Source: Smithella sp. ME-1 (GTDB taxonomy: Bacteria > Desulfobacterota > Syntrophia > Syntrophales > Smithellaceae). From it: DNA of 12,790 bases. Under the pieces are notes generated by a model, which was not told where the DNA came from, did no database searches, and worked only from the letters and a program-made list of their open reading frames with translations. Every line of letters starts with the position of its first letter. The stretch's first letter is position 1. Location of the stretch: contig AWGX01000695.1 in the NCBI GenBank assembly GCA_000495415.1, forward strand, positions 1 to 12,790, in the 5' to 3' direction. The position numbers and the translations under genes are program-made. This document shows positions 1 to 7,520 of this stretch, piece after piece.

Positions 1-57
1 TTTGCTAATTGTGACACAGTCTCCTGATCGGGAATCCATTTTTTATATATTAGCAAA
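1..57. repeat. Perfect 9-bp inverted repeat with 39-nt spacer at window edge
   Basis: TTTGCTAAT at 1-9 is the exact reverse complement of ATTAGCAAA at 49-57. The spacer is 39 bases. No T-run follows on either strand, so it does not look like an intrinsic terminator. The left arm sits at the window border, so it may extend further. A chance match is possible in AT-rich DNA. Confidence 0.3.
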
Positions 58-77
58 GAGGAAATCACTTCTTTCAT
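1..77 (-). CDS. Possible 5' end of an unidentified gene running off the left edge
   Basis: On the minus strand an ATG at 77-75 opens a frame that stays open for 25 codons to the window edge (begins MKEVISSLLIYKKW). It would be the next gene downstream of recG on the same strand. An in-frame TAG lies just upstream of this ATG, so the frame cannot start earlier. The only purine-rich upstream element (GGGGA) is about 14 bases from the ATG, which is a poor ribosome binding site. The fragment is too short to identify and could be a chance frame. No function is proposed. Confidence 0.25.
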   Translation of the reverse strand, partial: MKEVISSLLIYKKWIPDQETVSQLA

Positions 78-150
78 TAACTAGTATGGTGTCCCCATGT
101 TTCCAGTTTTTCTCGACCTCAAGCTTCCTCGTAATAATATTTAGATATAT

Positions 151-2613
151 TTATCCCGTTCTTGCCAGATCCAGTTTCCCCTGCCATTTCCAAAGCAACG
201 TTTCTTTTAAAATTGCATGTTCCGGTTTTTTCAAAAAGGGATCTTTCTCTGCCAGTTGAAAAGCGTCTTCTTTGGCATCGTTTAAAATTCTCGCGTCGCG
301 AATGATGCTGGCAATGCGAAAATCAGGCAGGCCTGATTGTCTTGTTCCCAGAAAATCTCCCGGTCCGCGTATTGCCAGATCTTCTTCGGCAATGGCAAAA
401 CCATCTGTTGTTTTTTCCATCACCTTTAATCTTTTTCGGGCATCAGCCGAACATTTATAATCGGCAAGGAGAATACAACTTGATGGAATATCCCGTCGCC
501 CTACCCTGCCGCGCAGTTGATGCAACTGCGATAAACCGAAACGCTCGGCATGTTCTATTACCATCAAAGATGCTCTGGGCACGTCAATGCCCACTTCAAT
601 GACTGTCGTGGAAACAAGAATGTGGATTTTATTTTCCAGGAATTCGCGCATGATTTTATCTTTTTCTTTATCTTTCATCTTGCCGTGAATTAGTCCCACA
701 TGAACGTCGGGGAATATATCCTTTTGCAGATGGGCAGCCATATTGGTAGCGTCTTTTAAATCAAGAGTTTCGGATTGTTCGACCAAAGGATAAATGATGA
801 ACACTTGATGGTCCTTTTCCAGTTCTGCTCTTATCGCCTGATAAACTTTGTCTCTCTTGCTTTCCGATACCAGTATAGTCCGTACCGGTTTTTTGCCGGG
901 AGGCATTTCATCGATTACGGAAACATCCAGATCTCCGTAAACAGTCATGGTCAATGTTCGCGGAATCGGCGTTGCTGTCATAACCAGAACATCGGCATTG
1001 ATTCCTTTGGCACGCAGTGTTGCCCTCTGCATAACACCGAAACGATGTTGTTCATCTATAACAACCATTCCCAGTTTATGAAAATCAACATCTTCCTGAA
1101 TTAACGCGTGAGTACCGATGACTATGTTGGCTTCGCCATTTTGAATTTGGTTGATTATTTCGTTCCTTGCCGAATTTGTCATGCCTCCGGTTAGTAAAAC
1201 TGCCTGCAAACCTAATTGCCCCGCCCATGCATTGATGGTTTCAAAATGCTGTTTAGCCAGGATTTCCGTAGGCGCCATGATCGCCGCCTGATAAGAGTTC
1301 TCGCATGCCGTCATCATTGCCGCCATCGAAACTATCGTTTTCCCGCTGCCGACATCGCCCTGCAGAAGCCTGTTCATTGCTGTTTCTCTGGCCATATCAG
1401 CCCTTATTTCATTGATTACTCTTTCCTGAGCAGATGTCAGACTAAAAGGCAGAAGTTTCAGAAACTTGTTTAAATAATTTCCATCGATATTGAATTTAAT
1501 ACCAGCATCGATAATCCGTCCCTTTTTCTTGATAGCCATGCCCAGTTGAAAAAAGAAAAACTCATCATAAATTAAACGACGGTGTGCCTCCGATCGAAAG
1601 TTTATAAACTTCTCCGGCGATTCATCATCGCCGGGAAAATGAACGGACAGCAGCGCTTCATGAATATTGAGCAGATTTCGTTTTTCACAAATATTGTAAG
1701 GTATCGGCGAAGTCACATAACGCGAATAATTTTCCAGCGCGAAGTGCATCACCTTACGGAAATATTTCTGATTCAGGCCTTCAGTTTCGGAATAAACCGG
1801 CACTAATCTTTTAAAATTTAAAAGATTATCTTCATCCTTATCATCCAGTATTTCATAATCAGGATGAATCATTGATTTGCCGCCGTAATCGGGTCTCACT
1901 TCTGACGTAAATATTACTTTGGTTCCCTTCTTAAAAATGCCCAGCAAATAAGTCATTTGTCCTTTGAACCATTTCGCTGTGAGATTTGCCGTACCATCGC
2001 TGATGATTACTTCCAGTATTTTCTTCCTTCCATAATAACGATACTGTGCTGAATTTACGTTACCCACGGCACTTTGGGTTTTTTCGACTTCCAGACGGTT
2101 TATTTTTTTTATTTCCCGTCTGTCTTCATAAGTTCGCGGCAAAAAGAAGAGAAGATCTTCCACGGTGGCAATTTTTTTGGCGGCAAACCGTGCAGCCATT
2201 TTCGGTCCGACACCTTTCAAATATTGGACCGGTAGATTAAGTTTGGCCAACGCTTCTTTCAAATCGGATATCCTTTGAATCGTCTGCCGGTCGGAAGGAG
2301 TAGTTGTTTCTCCGGCTTTTGCAGAATTAACGATACTTTTCATTTTGCCCAATATTGAAGTCGCATTTTCAATTTTATTTTTCTTTAGCTCCATTTTCTG
2401 CCAGTCGTAATCGGAAAATATTGCCAGCAGATCTTCCACCCGACGCAAAAACTCGTCATCGGTAACGGACGTCAAAGAACTTTTCAACAATGACAATAAG
2501 TTCAAGATGGTTTTACCCAAATCTTTGATGTGAGGAAGATTTTTAAAATTATCGCGAGATGCAAAAATCAAAGGATTTTCTATTTTTTGCAGAATCTCTT
2601 TTATTGAATCCAT
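151..2613 (-). CDS. recG: ATP-dependent DNA helicase RecG
   Basis: RecG is a double-stranded DNA translocase that regresses stalled replication forks and migrates Holliday junctions in the cytoplasm. Visible features, N to C: a helical extension (about 1-125); a helix-hairpin-helix-like start of the wedge region (YLKGVGPKMAARF, 131-143) with an OB-fold wedge to about 300; Walker A GDVGSGKT (419-426); DEQH box (520-523); motif III TAT (546-548); motif VI QLHQLRGRVGR (696-706); and the C-terminal RecG signature with EEDLAIRGPGDFLGTRQSG (743-761). At 820 aa it is longer than E. coli RecG (693 aa); the difference is the N-terminal extension, as in Thermotoga-type RecG. The ATG start is supported by GGAG at 2623-2620, six bases upstream. 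It is divergent from purM. All helicase motifs are intact, so it should be active. Confidence 0.97.
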   Translation of the reverse strand: MDSIKEILQKIENPLIFASRDNFKNLPHIKDLGKTILNLLSLLKSSLTSVTDDEFLRRVEDLLAIFSDYDWQKMELKKNKIENATSILGKMKSIVNSAKAGETTTPSDRQTIQRISDLKEALAKLNLPVQYLKGVGPKMAARFAAKKIATVEDLLFFLPRTYEDRREIKKINRLEVEKTQSAVGNVNSAQYRYYGRKKILEVIISDGTANLTAKWFKGQMTYLLGIFKKGTKVIFTSEVRPDYGGKSMIHPDYEILDDKDEDNLLNFKRLVPVYSETEGLNQKYFRKVMHFALENYSRYVTSPIPYNICEKRNLLNIHEALLSVHFPGDDESPEKFINFRSEAHRRLIYDEFFFFQLGMAIKKKGRIIDAGIKFNIDGNYLNKFLKLLPFSLTSAQERVINEIRADMARETAMNRLLQGDVGSGKTIVSMAAMMTACENSYQAAIMAPTEILAKQHFETINAWAGQLGLQAVLLTGGMTNSARNEIINQIQNGEANIVIGTHALIQEDVDFHKLGMVVIDEQHRFGVMQRATLRAKGINADVLVMTATPIPRTLTMTVYGDLDVSVIDEMPPGKKPVRTILVSESKRDKVYQAIRAELEKDHQVFIIYPLVEQSETLDLKDATNMAAHLQKDIFPDVHVGLIHGKMKDKEKDKIMREFLENKIHILVSTTVIEVGIDVPRASLMVIEHAERFGLSQLHQLRGRVGRRDIPSSCILLADYKCSADARKRLKVMEKTTDGFAIAEEDLAIRGPGDFLGTRQSGLPDFRIASIIRDARILNDAKEDAFQLAEKDPFLKKPEHAILKETLLWKWQGKLDLARTG

Positions 2614-2708
2614 TTAAGTCTCCGCATTATAAAATTGGTAAACCTAAATTTCTCATTGAAATAATTACCTTTTCGTTAACAAAAATATTGTGTTTACGCA
2701 AGGAATGA

Positions 2709-2737
2709 TTGACTTAAAAGCTGATTTACGTTACACA
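2709..2737 (+). promoter_or_regulatory. Candidate weak promoter for purM operon
   Basis: TTGACT at 2709-2714 (5 of 6 to the -35 consensus) lies 17 bases before TACACA at 2732-2737 (3 of 6 to the -10 consensus). It sits in the 168-base divergent recG/purM region, about 45 bases before the purM start. The -10 is poor, so this would need an activator or is not the real promoter. It is the best plus-strand candidate I found there. Confidence 0.25.
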
Positions 2738-2781
2738 AGGCAACAGACTTTTTAAAATAATCAAATTCATCCAGAGGCGAT

Positions 2782-3831
2782 ATGACAACTAAAACTACTT
2801 ATAAAGACGCAGGCGTGGATATTGATACAGCTAATGAATTTGTGGAACGAATTAAGCCATCAATAAAGACAACCGCGCGCAAAGAAGTTGTTTCCGGTAT
2901 TGGCGGTTTCGGCGGCCTTTTTCATCTTAATCCTATCAATTATAAAAATCCCTTGCTGGTTTCTTCTACCGATGGTGTAGGCACCAAACTTAGAATTGCT
3001 CAGTTACTGGACAAGCATGATACGATCGGTATCGATCTGGTAGCCATGTCGGTAAATGACGTGGTTGTTCAGGGCGCTGAACCATTGTTTTTCCTCGATT
3101 ATCTATCTACAGGAAAAATAGAATTAGAAAAGAGCGTAAAAATTATTGAAGGAATTACCGAAGGATGCAGGCAAGCCGGCTGCACACTCCTGGGCGGCGA
3201 AACTGCTGAAATGCCCGGTTTTTATAAAGCCGGGGAATATGATCTTGCCGGTTTTTGTGTCGGCGTGGTGGAAATGGACAAATTAATTAACGGTTCCACT
3301 GTCAGCGTCAGCGACCGGATTATCGGATTGGCATCCAGCGGTTTACACAGCAACGGTTTTTCCCTGGCCAGAAAAGTCCTGTTGGAAAAAGGTAATTTAA
3401 GCGTTAAAGATAAAGTTCCCGGCTTAAGTAAAACCATCGGGCTGGAAATGCTGGAACCGACACGAATTTATGTTAAACCGCTGCTGAATCTCTTCAAGAA
3501 TTTTAATATCAAAGGTCTGGTGCATATAACCGGCGGTGGATTTTACGACAATATTCCGAGAATAATTCCCCAATCATGCCGGGCAGTAATAAATAAAGGC
3601 AGTTGGGATATACCACCTATATTCAGCGTTATTCAGGAAACAGGCAATGTTGAAGAAAAAGAGATGTTTCGTGTCTTCAACATGGGCATAGGAATGATGA
3701 TTATTGTTTCTGAAAAAGAATGTGAGGAAGTTCTTAATCGTTTGGAAGTCCTGGGTGAGAAAGCTTATCAGATAGGCTTCATAGAAAAGAAAGAAGATAA
3801 GCAAGAACAGGTTCTTATAGCTGAAGGTTAA
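2782..3831 (+). CDS. purM: Phosphoribosylformylglycinamidine cyclo-ligase (AIR synthetase)
   Basis: PurM closes the imidazole ring of FGAM using ATP to give AIR, the fifth step of de novo purine synthesis. The protein is 349 aa, close to the E. coli enzyme (345 aa). Family motifs are intact: YKDAGVDID at the N-terminus (7-15); the STDGVGTK nucleotide/metal loop (62-69); NDVVVQGAEP (92-101); GGETAEMPG (138-146); SSGLHSNGFSLAR (185-197); and HITGGGFYDNIPR (248-260). The first half is the AIRS N-domain and the second half the AIRS C-domain. The start is set by GAGG at 2774-2777, four bases upstream. It is the first gene of a plus-strand unit with purN seven bases downstream, the common bacterial purM-purN pairing. 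No PurR-like palindrome was recognised upstream. Confidence 0.97.
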   Translation: MTTKTTYKDAGVDIDTANEFVERIKPSIKTTARKEVVSGIGGFGGLFHLNPINYKNPLLVSSTDGVGTKLRIAQLLDKHDTIGIDLVAMSVNDVVVQGAEPLFFLDYLSTGKIELEKSVKIIEGITEGCRQAGCTLLGGETAEMPGFYKAGEYDLAGFCVGVVEMDKLINGSTVSVSDRIIGLASSGLHSNGFSLARKVLLEKGNLSVKDKVPGLSKTIGLEMLEPTRIYVKPLLNLFKNFNIKGLVHITGGGFYDNIPRIIPQSCRAVINKGSWDIPPIFSVIQETGNVEEKEMFRVFNMGIGMMIIVSEKECEEVLNRLEVLGEKAYQIGFIEKKEDKQEQVLIAEG

Positions 3832-3838
3832 AAAAGAA

Positions 3839-4459
3839 ATGGCTGATTTATTGAAATTGGGAGTTTTGATTTCCGGTAATGGTTCCAATTTACAGTCGAT
3901 TATTGATAATATCGAGAAAGGATCATTAAAAGCGATCATCAAAATAGTTATCAGTAATAATCCTGATGCCTACGGACTCACCAGAGCAAAAAAACACGGG
4001 ATTCCCTTTATTGTCTTAAAACACACAAATTTTAAAAATAAAGAAGATTTTGATTCGGAATTAGTAAGAATTTTAAAAAGCAATAATGTCGATCTGGTCA
4101 TTTTAGCCGGGTTTATGCGTATTCTTACTTCTGTACTTTTGAAAGCTTTTCCCCACAAAATAATGAACATACACCCTGCCCTTCTCCCGTCTTTCCCGGG
4201 AATTCACGGACAGAAACAGGCTGTAGATTACGGCGTCAAAATATCCGGCTGCACAGTCCATTTTGTAGACGAAGGAATAGACACCGGACCGATTATAATT
4301 CAAAGAGCTGTTCAGGTTTTAGATGACGATACCGAGGAAACATTGGCCGCAAGAATATTAAAGGAAGAGCACCGGATTTACCCGCAGGCAATTCAACTTT
4401 TTACAGACGGCAGAATAGAAATAAATGGGCGCAAGGTTCGAATCAAAGCTGAAAAATAA
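3839..4459 (+). CDS. purN: Phosphoribosylglycinamide formyltransferase (GART)
   Basis: PurN transfers the formyl group of 10-formyltetrahydrofolate to GAR, the third step of purine synthesis. At 206 aa it matches the folate-dependent enzyme (E. coli 212 aa), not the unrelated formate-dependent PurT. Visible motifs: the N-terminal phosphate loop SGNGSNLQSI (12-21); IMNIHPALLPSFPG (108-121) with the catalytic pair N110 and H112; and VDEGIDTGPII (143-153) with catalytic D148. These align with E. coli N106, H108 and D144. A GAAGG motif at 3823-3827, inside the end of purM, serves as ribosome binding site 11 bases upstream, so translation is probably coupled to purM. It is followed 34 bases later by the oxidoreductase-like gene. 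Confidence 0.96.
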   Translation: MADLLKLGVLISGNGSNLQSIIDNIEKGSLKAIIKIVISNNPDAYGLTRAKKHGIPFIVLKHTNFKNKEDFDSELVRILKSNNVDLVILAGFMRILTSVLLKAFPHKIMNIHPALLPSFPGIHGQKQAVDYGVKISGCTVHFVDEGIDTGPIIIQRAVQVLDDDTEETLAARILKEEHRIYPQAIQLFTDGRIEINGRKVRIKAEK

Positions 4460-4493
4460 ACGTCTTCTCATTTTCCGGGGAAAAAATTAATTT

Positions 4494-5936
4494 ATGTATG
4501 ATTTAATTGTAATAGGTGACGACCTCTCTTCCCATATTGCCGCCGCAGTTGCCTCCCGCCAAAAAATAAAAACAGTTTTGCTAACGGAAAGCGGACTGGG
4601 AGAAACCTGTACAATCGGAGGTTTTGTTTTTAACCTGGATTCCACACCTCTTGCCGGCTTCAGTGAAAATCAGATATGCCACTCAGTTTTAACCAAACTG
4701 GGAATTCTCCCCATCGAAGAGCAGGGAGATTTATTAAATCCTGCCTACCAGATAATTCTACCCGAACATCGGCTGGATTTTTTCAACGATAAAGACTTAC
4801 TGATTCAGGAAATGACAAGAGAGTTTCCGCAATTATCCGGAGTAATTAATTCCTTTTATAATGCCGTTGTGAAAAATTCCGATATAGTCGGCAAATGGTT
4901 TCAAGATCATCCGTTTATTCAACCTAAAAGTATCAAAGATTATTTTGAATTTCTTAAACTGATACCGCGTTTAATTAAATATAAATTTTATAATACCAAA
5001 TTCAGGTGGATTTGTTCAGGAAACGCTTCATTCAGAAAGGTTATGGAAGCACAACAGGCGCTGCTTTCCTTTTTTTTAAAAGATCAAGATTCCATTTTTT
5101 CGCATTTCCGATATTCCGCTCCTCTGCGGGGAATTTATAGTTTTTTACAGGGCAAACAAACATTATTAAACTCTTTAATAAATGAAATAACATCCTCTCA
5201 GGGTTTGTACATTAATAATTGTGAAATATCGTCAATTAAAAAAGATAAATTAATTGAAGTCAACTTTACGAATGACAACGGCGACACGACCAAGATTTCT
5301 GCCGATAATTTAATTGTCAGCACAAAATGGGAAAAAATTAATCTGCTTTTTGAACGTAAAAATCAAATCACTCTCGATGATTTAATCAGACCCGTTAAAG
5401 TTTCTCATCATCCTTTTACAATTCATCTTGGTATTCGCCAAAATTCTGTTCCTGAAAAAATGGTCAGACACGTTGCCGTAATTACAGATGTAAACAAAGA
5501 TATTTATGATGATAATCTTATAATTTTAGAATTAAGTTCACCGGATGACGAAAAAAATACTTCTTCAGGAAAATGTTCATTATCAGCAACCGTTTTCCTT
5601 CATGACGATCCAATGATCTGGTCCAACGAGAATCTAACGGCAACGGCGCGATCAATAGTTGAGCGCCTCGAATTTTTCCTTCCTTTTTTAAAAGAAAATA
5701 TAGAAGTCTTCGATATAAAAGAATCTATTAATATTTCCAGAAAGCAACGCAATATTATCAATCCCAGATATCAATTGCGAAACTCTTTCATTACCGGCTT
5801 TTCCGCAAAAAGCAATAAAACCAAGTTCAGCAATATTTTTCTTACCGGGGCATCATTACTAATGGACGCCGGATTCGATGGAGAAATAATTTCCGGTGTA
5901 AATGCCGCAAATTGCGTTGCGGGAAAAAAGAAGTGA
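4494..5936 (+). CDS. FAD-dependent oxidoreductase-like protein with degenerate dinucleotide motif
   Basis: A 480-aa protein with the layout of the phytoene desaturase / amine oxidase flavoenzyme group. The N-terminal beta-alpha-beta start (MYDLIVIGDDLSSHIAAAVA) has the position of a Rossmann GxGxxG, but the second and third glycines are D10 and S13; the acidic residue ending the second strand (E32) is kept. A middle segment (about 218-246, LQGKQTLLNSLINEI) resembles the family's substrate/FAD region, and the C-terminal segment NIFLTGASLLMDAGFDGEI (447-465) resembles the FAD-closing motif of this superfamily. No signal peptide is visible. The true substrate is unknown. Only a distant GGGG (4477-4480) is seen as ribosome binding site. 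It lies 34 bases after purN and 3 bases before the phosphofructokinase, so co-expression with the latter is likely. It may bind FAD weakly or not at all. Superfamily placement is moderately sure; the reaction is not assignable. Confidence 0.7.
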   Translation: MYDLIVIGDDLSSHIAAAVASRQKIKTVLLTESGLGETCTIGGFVFNLDSTPLAGFSENQICHSVLTKLGILPIEEQGDLLNPAYQIILPEHRLDFFNDKDLLIQEMTREFPQLSGVINSFYNAVVKNSDIVGKWFQDHPFIQPKSIKDYFEFLKLIPRLIKYKFYNTKFRWICSGNASFRKVMEAQQALLSFFLKDQDSIFSHFRYSAPLRGIYSFLQGKQTLLNSLINEITSSQGLYINNCEISSIKKDKLIEVNFTNDNGDTTKISADNLIVSTKWEKINLLFERKNQITLDDLIRPVKVSHHPFTIHLGIRQNSVPEKMVRHVAVITDVNKDIYDDNLIILELSSPDDEKNTSSGKCSLSATVFLHDDPMIWSNENLTATARSIVERLEFFLPFLKENIEVFDIKESINISRKQRNIINPRYQLRNSFITGFSAKSNKTKFSNIFLTGASLLMDAGFDGEIISGVNAANCVAGKKK

Positions 5937-5939
5937 TTT

Positions 5940-7238
5940 ATGAAATACGATTTCTCCATAAAAAATTTAGGTAAAAGATTAATTAAATCTCCACTGAATA
6001 TTAGTAATTTTACAAATGATCAAAAAAGATTACTATTCAATTCCCATCTGGATAACTACTTATCCTACAGCGATAAAAAAGGTCGTCCACTTTCCGTGGA
6101 ACTTGCCGGACCCCGCGATAAAATATTTTTTAATCCGCTCCGAACAAAAGCGGCTATTGTGACCTGTGGCGGTATTTGTCCGGGTATTAACGACGTCATC
6201 AGATCAATAACGATGACTCTCTTCTATAGTTATAATGTAACTGAAATAGTTGGTGTTAAATATGGTCTACGGGGATTAAATCCCGTTTACAAGCTTAAAT
6301 TCGTTAAACTCTCTCCTGACACAGTTAAAGACATAACAAGCATCGGCGGAAGTATACTTTCAACCTCTCGTGGACCGCAGGACCCCGTAAAAATAGTAGA
6401 TTTACTTTCCGGATCTAAAATCAATATTCTTTTTTGCATCGGAGGAAGCGGTACAATCAGAGCAGCCGAGCAAATAACTGCTGAAGTTACCAAAAGAAAA
6501 CTAAAAATAGCTGTTGTCTGTGTTCCCAAGACAATTGATAATGACCTTGATTTAATTCAAAAATCATTTGGTTTCGATACGGCAATAGATAAAACAGTCG
6601 AAGCTATTAAAAGCGCTCATGTCGAGGCCAAGGGAGCGTTCAATGGCATTGTTTTGATTAAGATCATGGGACGTTTTTCCGGTCATATCGCCTGTCATGC
6701 GGCACTTGCGCAAAACGATACAAATTTCGTTTTGATTCCTGAAGTACCCTTTGATCTTCAAGGACAAAACGGATTCTTATCATTATTGAAAAAGCGAATA
6801 ATATTAAAAGGTCATGCGGTAATCCTGGTTGCGGAAGGAGCCGGCCAGGACATTATGAGAAAAAAGTCATTCCCTGTAGAAAAAGATCCTTCAGGCAATA
6901 TTCGTCTATTAGATATAGGGCTATTTTTGAAAAACGCGATAGAAGATTACTTTAAAAAAAATGGCCAGGAAATCAATCTAAAATACATTGAGCCCAGTTA
7001 TTTAATCCGCTCGGTTCCGGCAAACGCCTCGGACAGCATTTACTGCAATTCGCTGGGACAGTATGCCGTGCATGCGGCAATGTCCGGGAAAACCGGAATT
7101 CTTGTCGCTTTAATGAAGGATGAATATGTTCATCTTCCATTAAATGCAGTTGGTTCCAACCGGAAAATCGATTCTCAGAACAATATCTGGCTGCGTGCTC
7201 TGGAAACGACCGGCCAGCCGGCATCAATGAAAAATTGA
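5940..7238 (+). CDS. 6-phosphofructokinase, plant/trypanosome-type, with atypical GGSGT motif
   Basis: Member of the PfkA superfamily that phosphorylates fructose 6-phosphate at C1. At 432 aa it fits the group containing plant and trypanosome ATP enzymes and the short spirochaete enzymes, rather than the ~320-aa E. coli PfkA. Motifs: CGGICPGIND (76-85), YGLRGL (108-113), PKTIDND (196-202) with catalytic D200 and D202, MGRFSG (243-248), PEVPF (267-271) and YIEPSYLIRS (349-358). The loop that reads GGDGS/T in ATP enzymes and GGDD in pyrophosphate enzymes reads GGSGT here (168-172): the Gly typical of ATP users is present, but the magnesium-binding Asp (E. coli D103) is Ser170. K197 is normal for this group. 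The start follows the previous stop by 3 bases, so translation is probably coupled. Family is secure; phosphoryl donor and activity are uncertain. Confidence 0.88.
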   Translation: MKYDFSIKNLGKRLIKSPLNISNFTNDQKRLLFNSHLDNYLSYSDKKGRPLSVELAGPRDKIFFNPLRTKAAIVTCGGICPGINDVIRSITMTLFYSYNVTEIVGVKYGLRGLNPVYKLKFVKLSPDTVKDITSIGGSILSTSRGPQDPVKIVDLLSGSKINILFCIGGSGTIRAAEQITAEVTKRKLKIAVVCVPKTIDNDLDLIQKSFGFDTAIDKTVEAIKSAHVEAKGAFNGIVLIKIMGRFSGHIACHAALAQNDTNFVLIPEVPFDLQGQNGFLSLLKKRIILKGHAVILVAEGAGQDIMRKKSFPVEKDPSGNIRLLDIGLFLKNAIEDYFKKNGQEINLKYIEPSYLIRSVPANASDSIYCNSLGQYAVHAAMSGKTGILVALMKDEYVHLPLNAVGSNRKIDSQNNIWLRALETTGQPASMKN

Positions 7239-7308
7239 CTGCGTTAAAATAAACTCGAAAAAATGCTTGCAAAATATTCACTTATAGTTTAGGAACGTCG
7301 CACAATTT

Positions 7309-7314
7309 AGGAGG
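7309..7314 (+). promoter_or_regulatory. Very strong ribosome binding site of rpmB
   Basis: AGGAGG, a full match to the anti-Shine-Dalgarno core, sits 8 bases before the rpmB ATG. It is the strongest ribosome binding site in the window and fits a highly translated ribosomal protein gene. Confidence 0.85.
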
Positions 7315-7322
7315 ATATTCAA

Positions 7323-7520
7323 ATGTCACGTGTTTGTGAAGTATGCGGTAAAAAGCCATCAGTCGGCAATACGGTGAGTCATGCCAACAACAGAAAAAAG
7401 ACGGTATGGCACCCAAATTTGCAAAGATTACGCTGTGTTGATGATAAAACCGGATCTATTAAGAGAGTTAAAGTCTGTACGCGCTGTATTCGTTCCGGAT
7501 TTGTAAAAAAAGCTATATAA
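7323..7520 (+). CDS. rpmB: Ribosomal protein bL28, zinc-binding (C+) form
   Basis: Component of the large ribosomal subunit, 65 aa, typical length for bacterial L28. The N-terminus [16 protein letters not shown] carries one CxxC pair (C5, C8) and the C-terminal part CTRCIRSG carries the second (C52, C55); together they make the zinc ribbon of the C+ form of L28. The conserved [17 protein letters not shown] segment (18-34) is the rRNA-binding signature. It is preceded by AGGAGG at ideal spacing. It lies 84 bases after the phosphofructokinase, so it may have its own promoter, though none is clear. Its last 8 bases overlap the end of the convergent minus-strand gene, leaving no room for a terminator between them. 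A C+ form implies dependence on zinc; a zinc-free paralogue elsewhere cannot be excluded. Confidence 0.96.
   Translation: MSRVCEVCGKKPSVGNTVSHANNRKKTVWHPNLQRLRCVDDKTGSIKRVKVCTRCIRSGFVKKAI

Noticed and set aside
2..259. Plus-strand open frame at the left edge
   Set aside because: It runs antisense into the 3' end of recG, whose motifs are secure, and its translation resembles no known protein.
2626..2631. Perfect TATAAT on the minus strand upstream of recG
   Set aside because: Transcription from it would begin near 2619, after the GGAG ribosome binding site at 2623-2620, and no -35-like hexamer lies 16-18 bases upstream. It is unlikely to be the recG promoter.
7209..7226. CCGG-rich hairpin at the end of the phosphofructokinase gene as a terminator
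   Set aside because: The stem is only 4 bases with no following T-run; it is part of the coding sequence.
7267..7288. Promoter for rpmB from TTGCAA and TATAGT
   Set aside because: The two hexamers are only 10 bases apart. TATAGT alone has suitable geometry for a leader but no -35 at the right distance.
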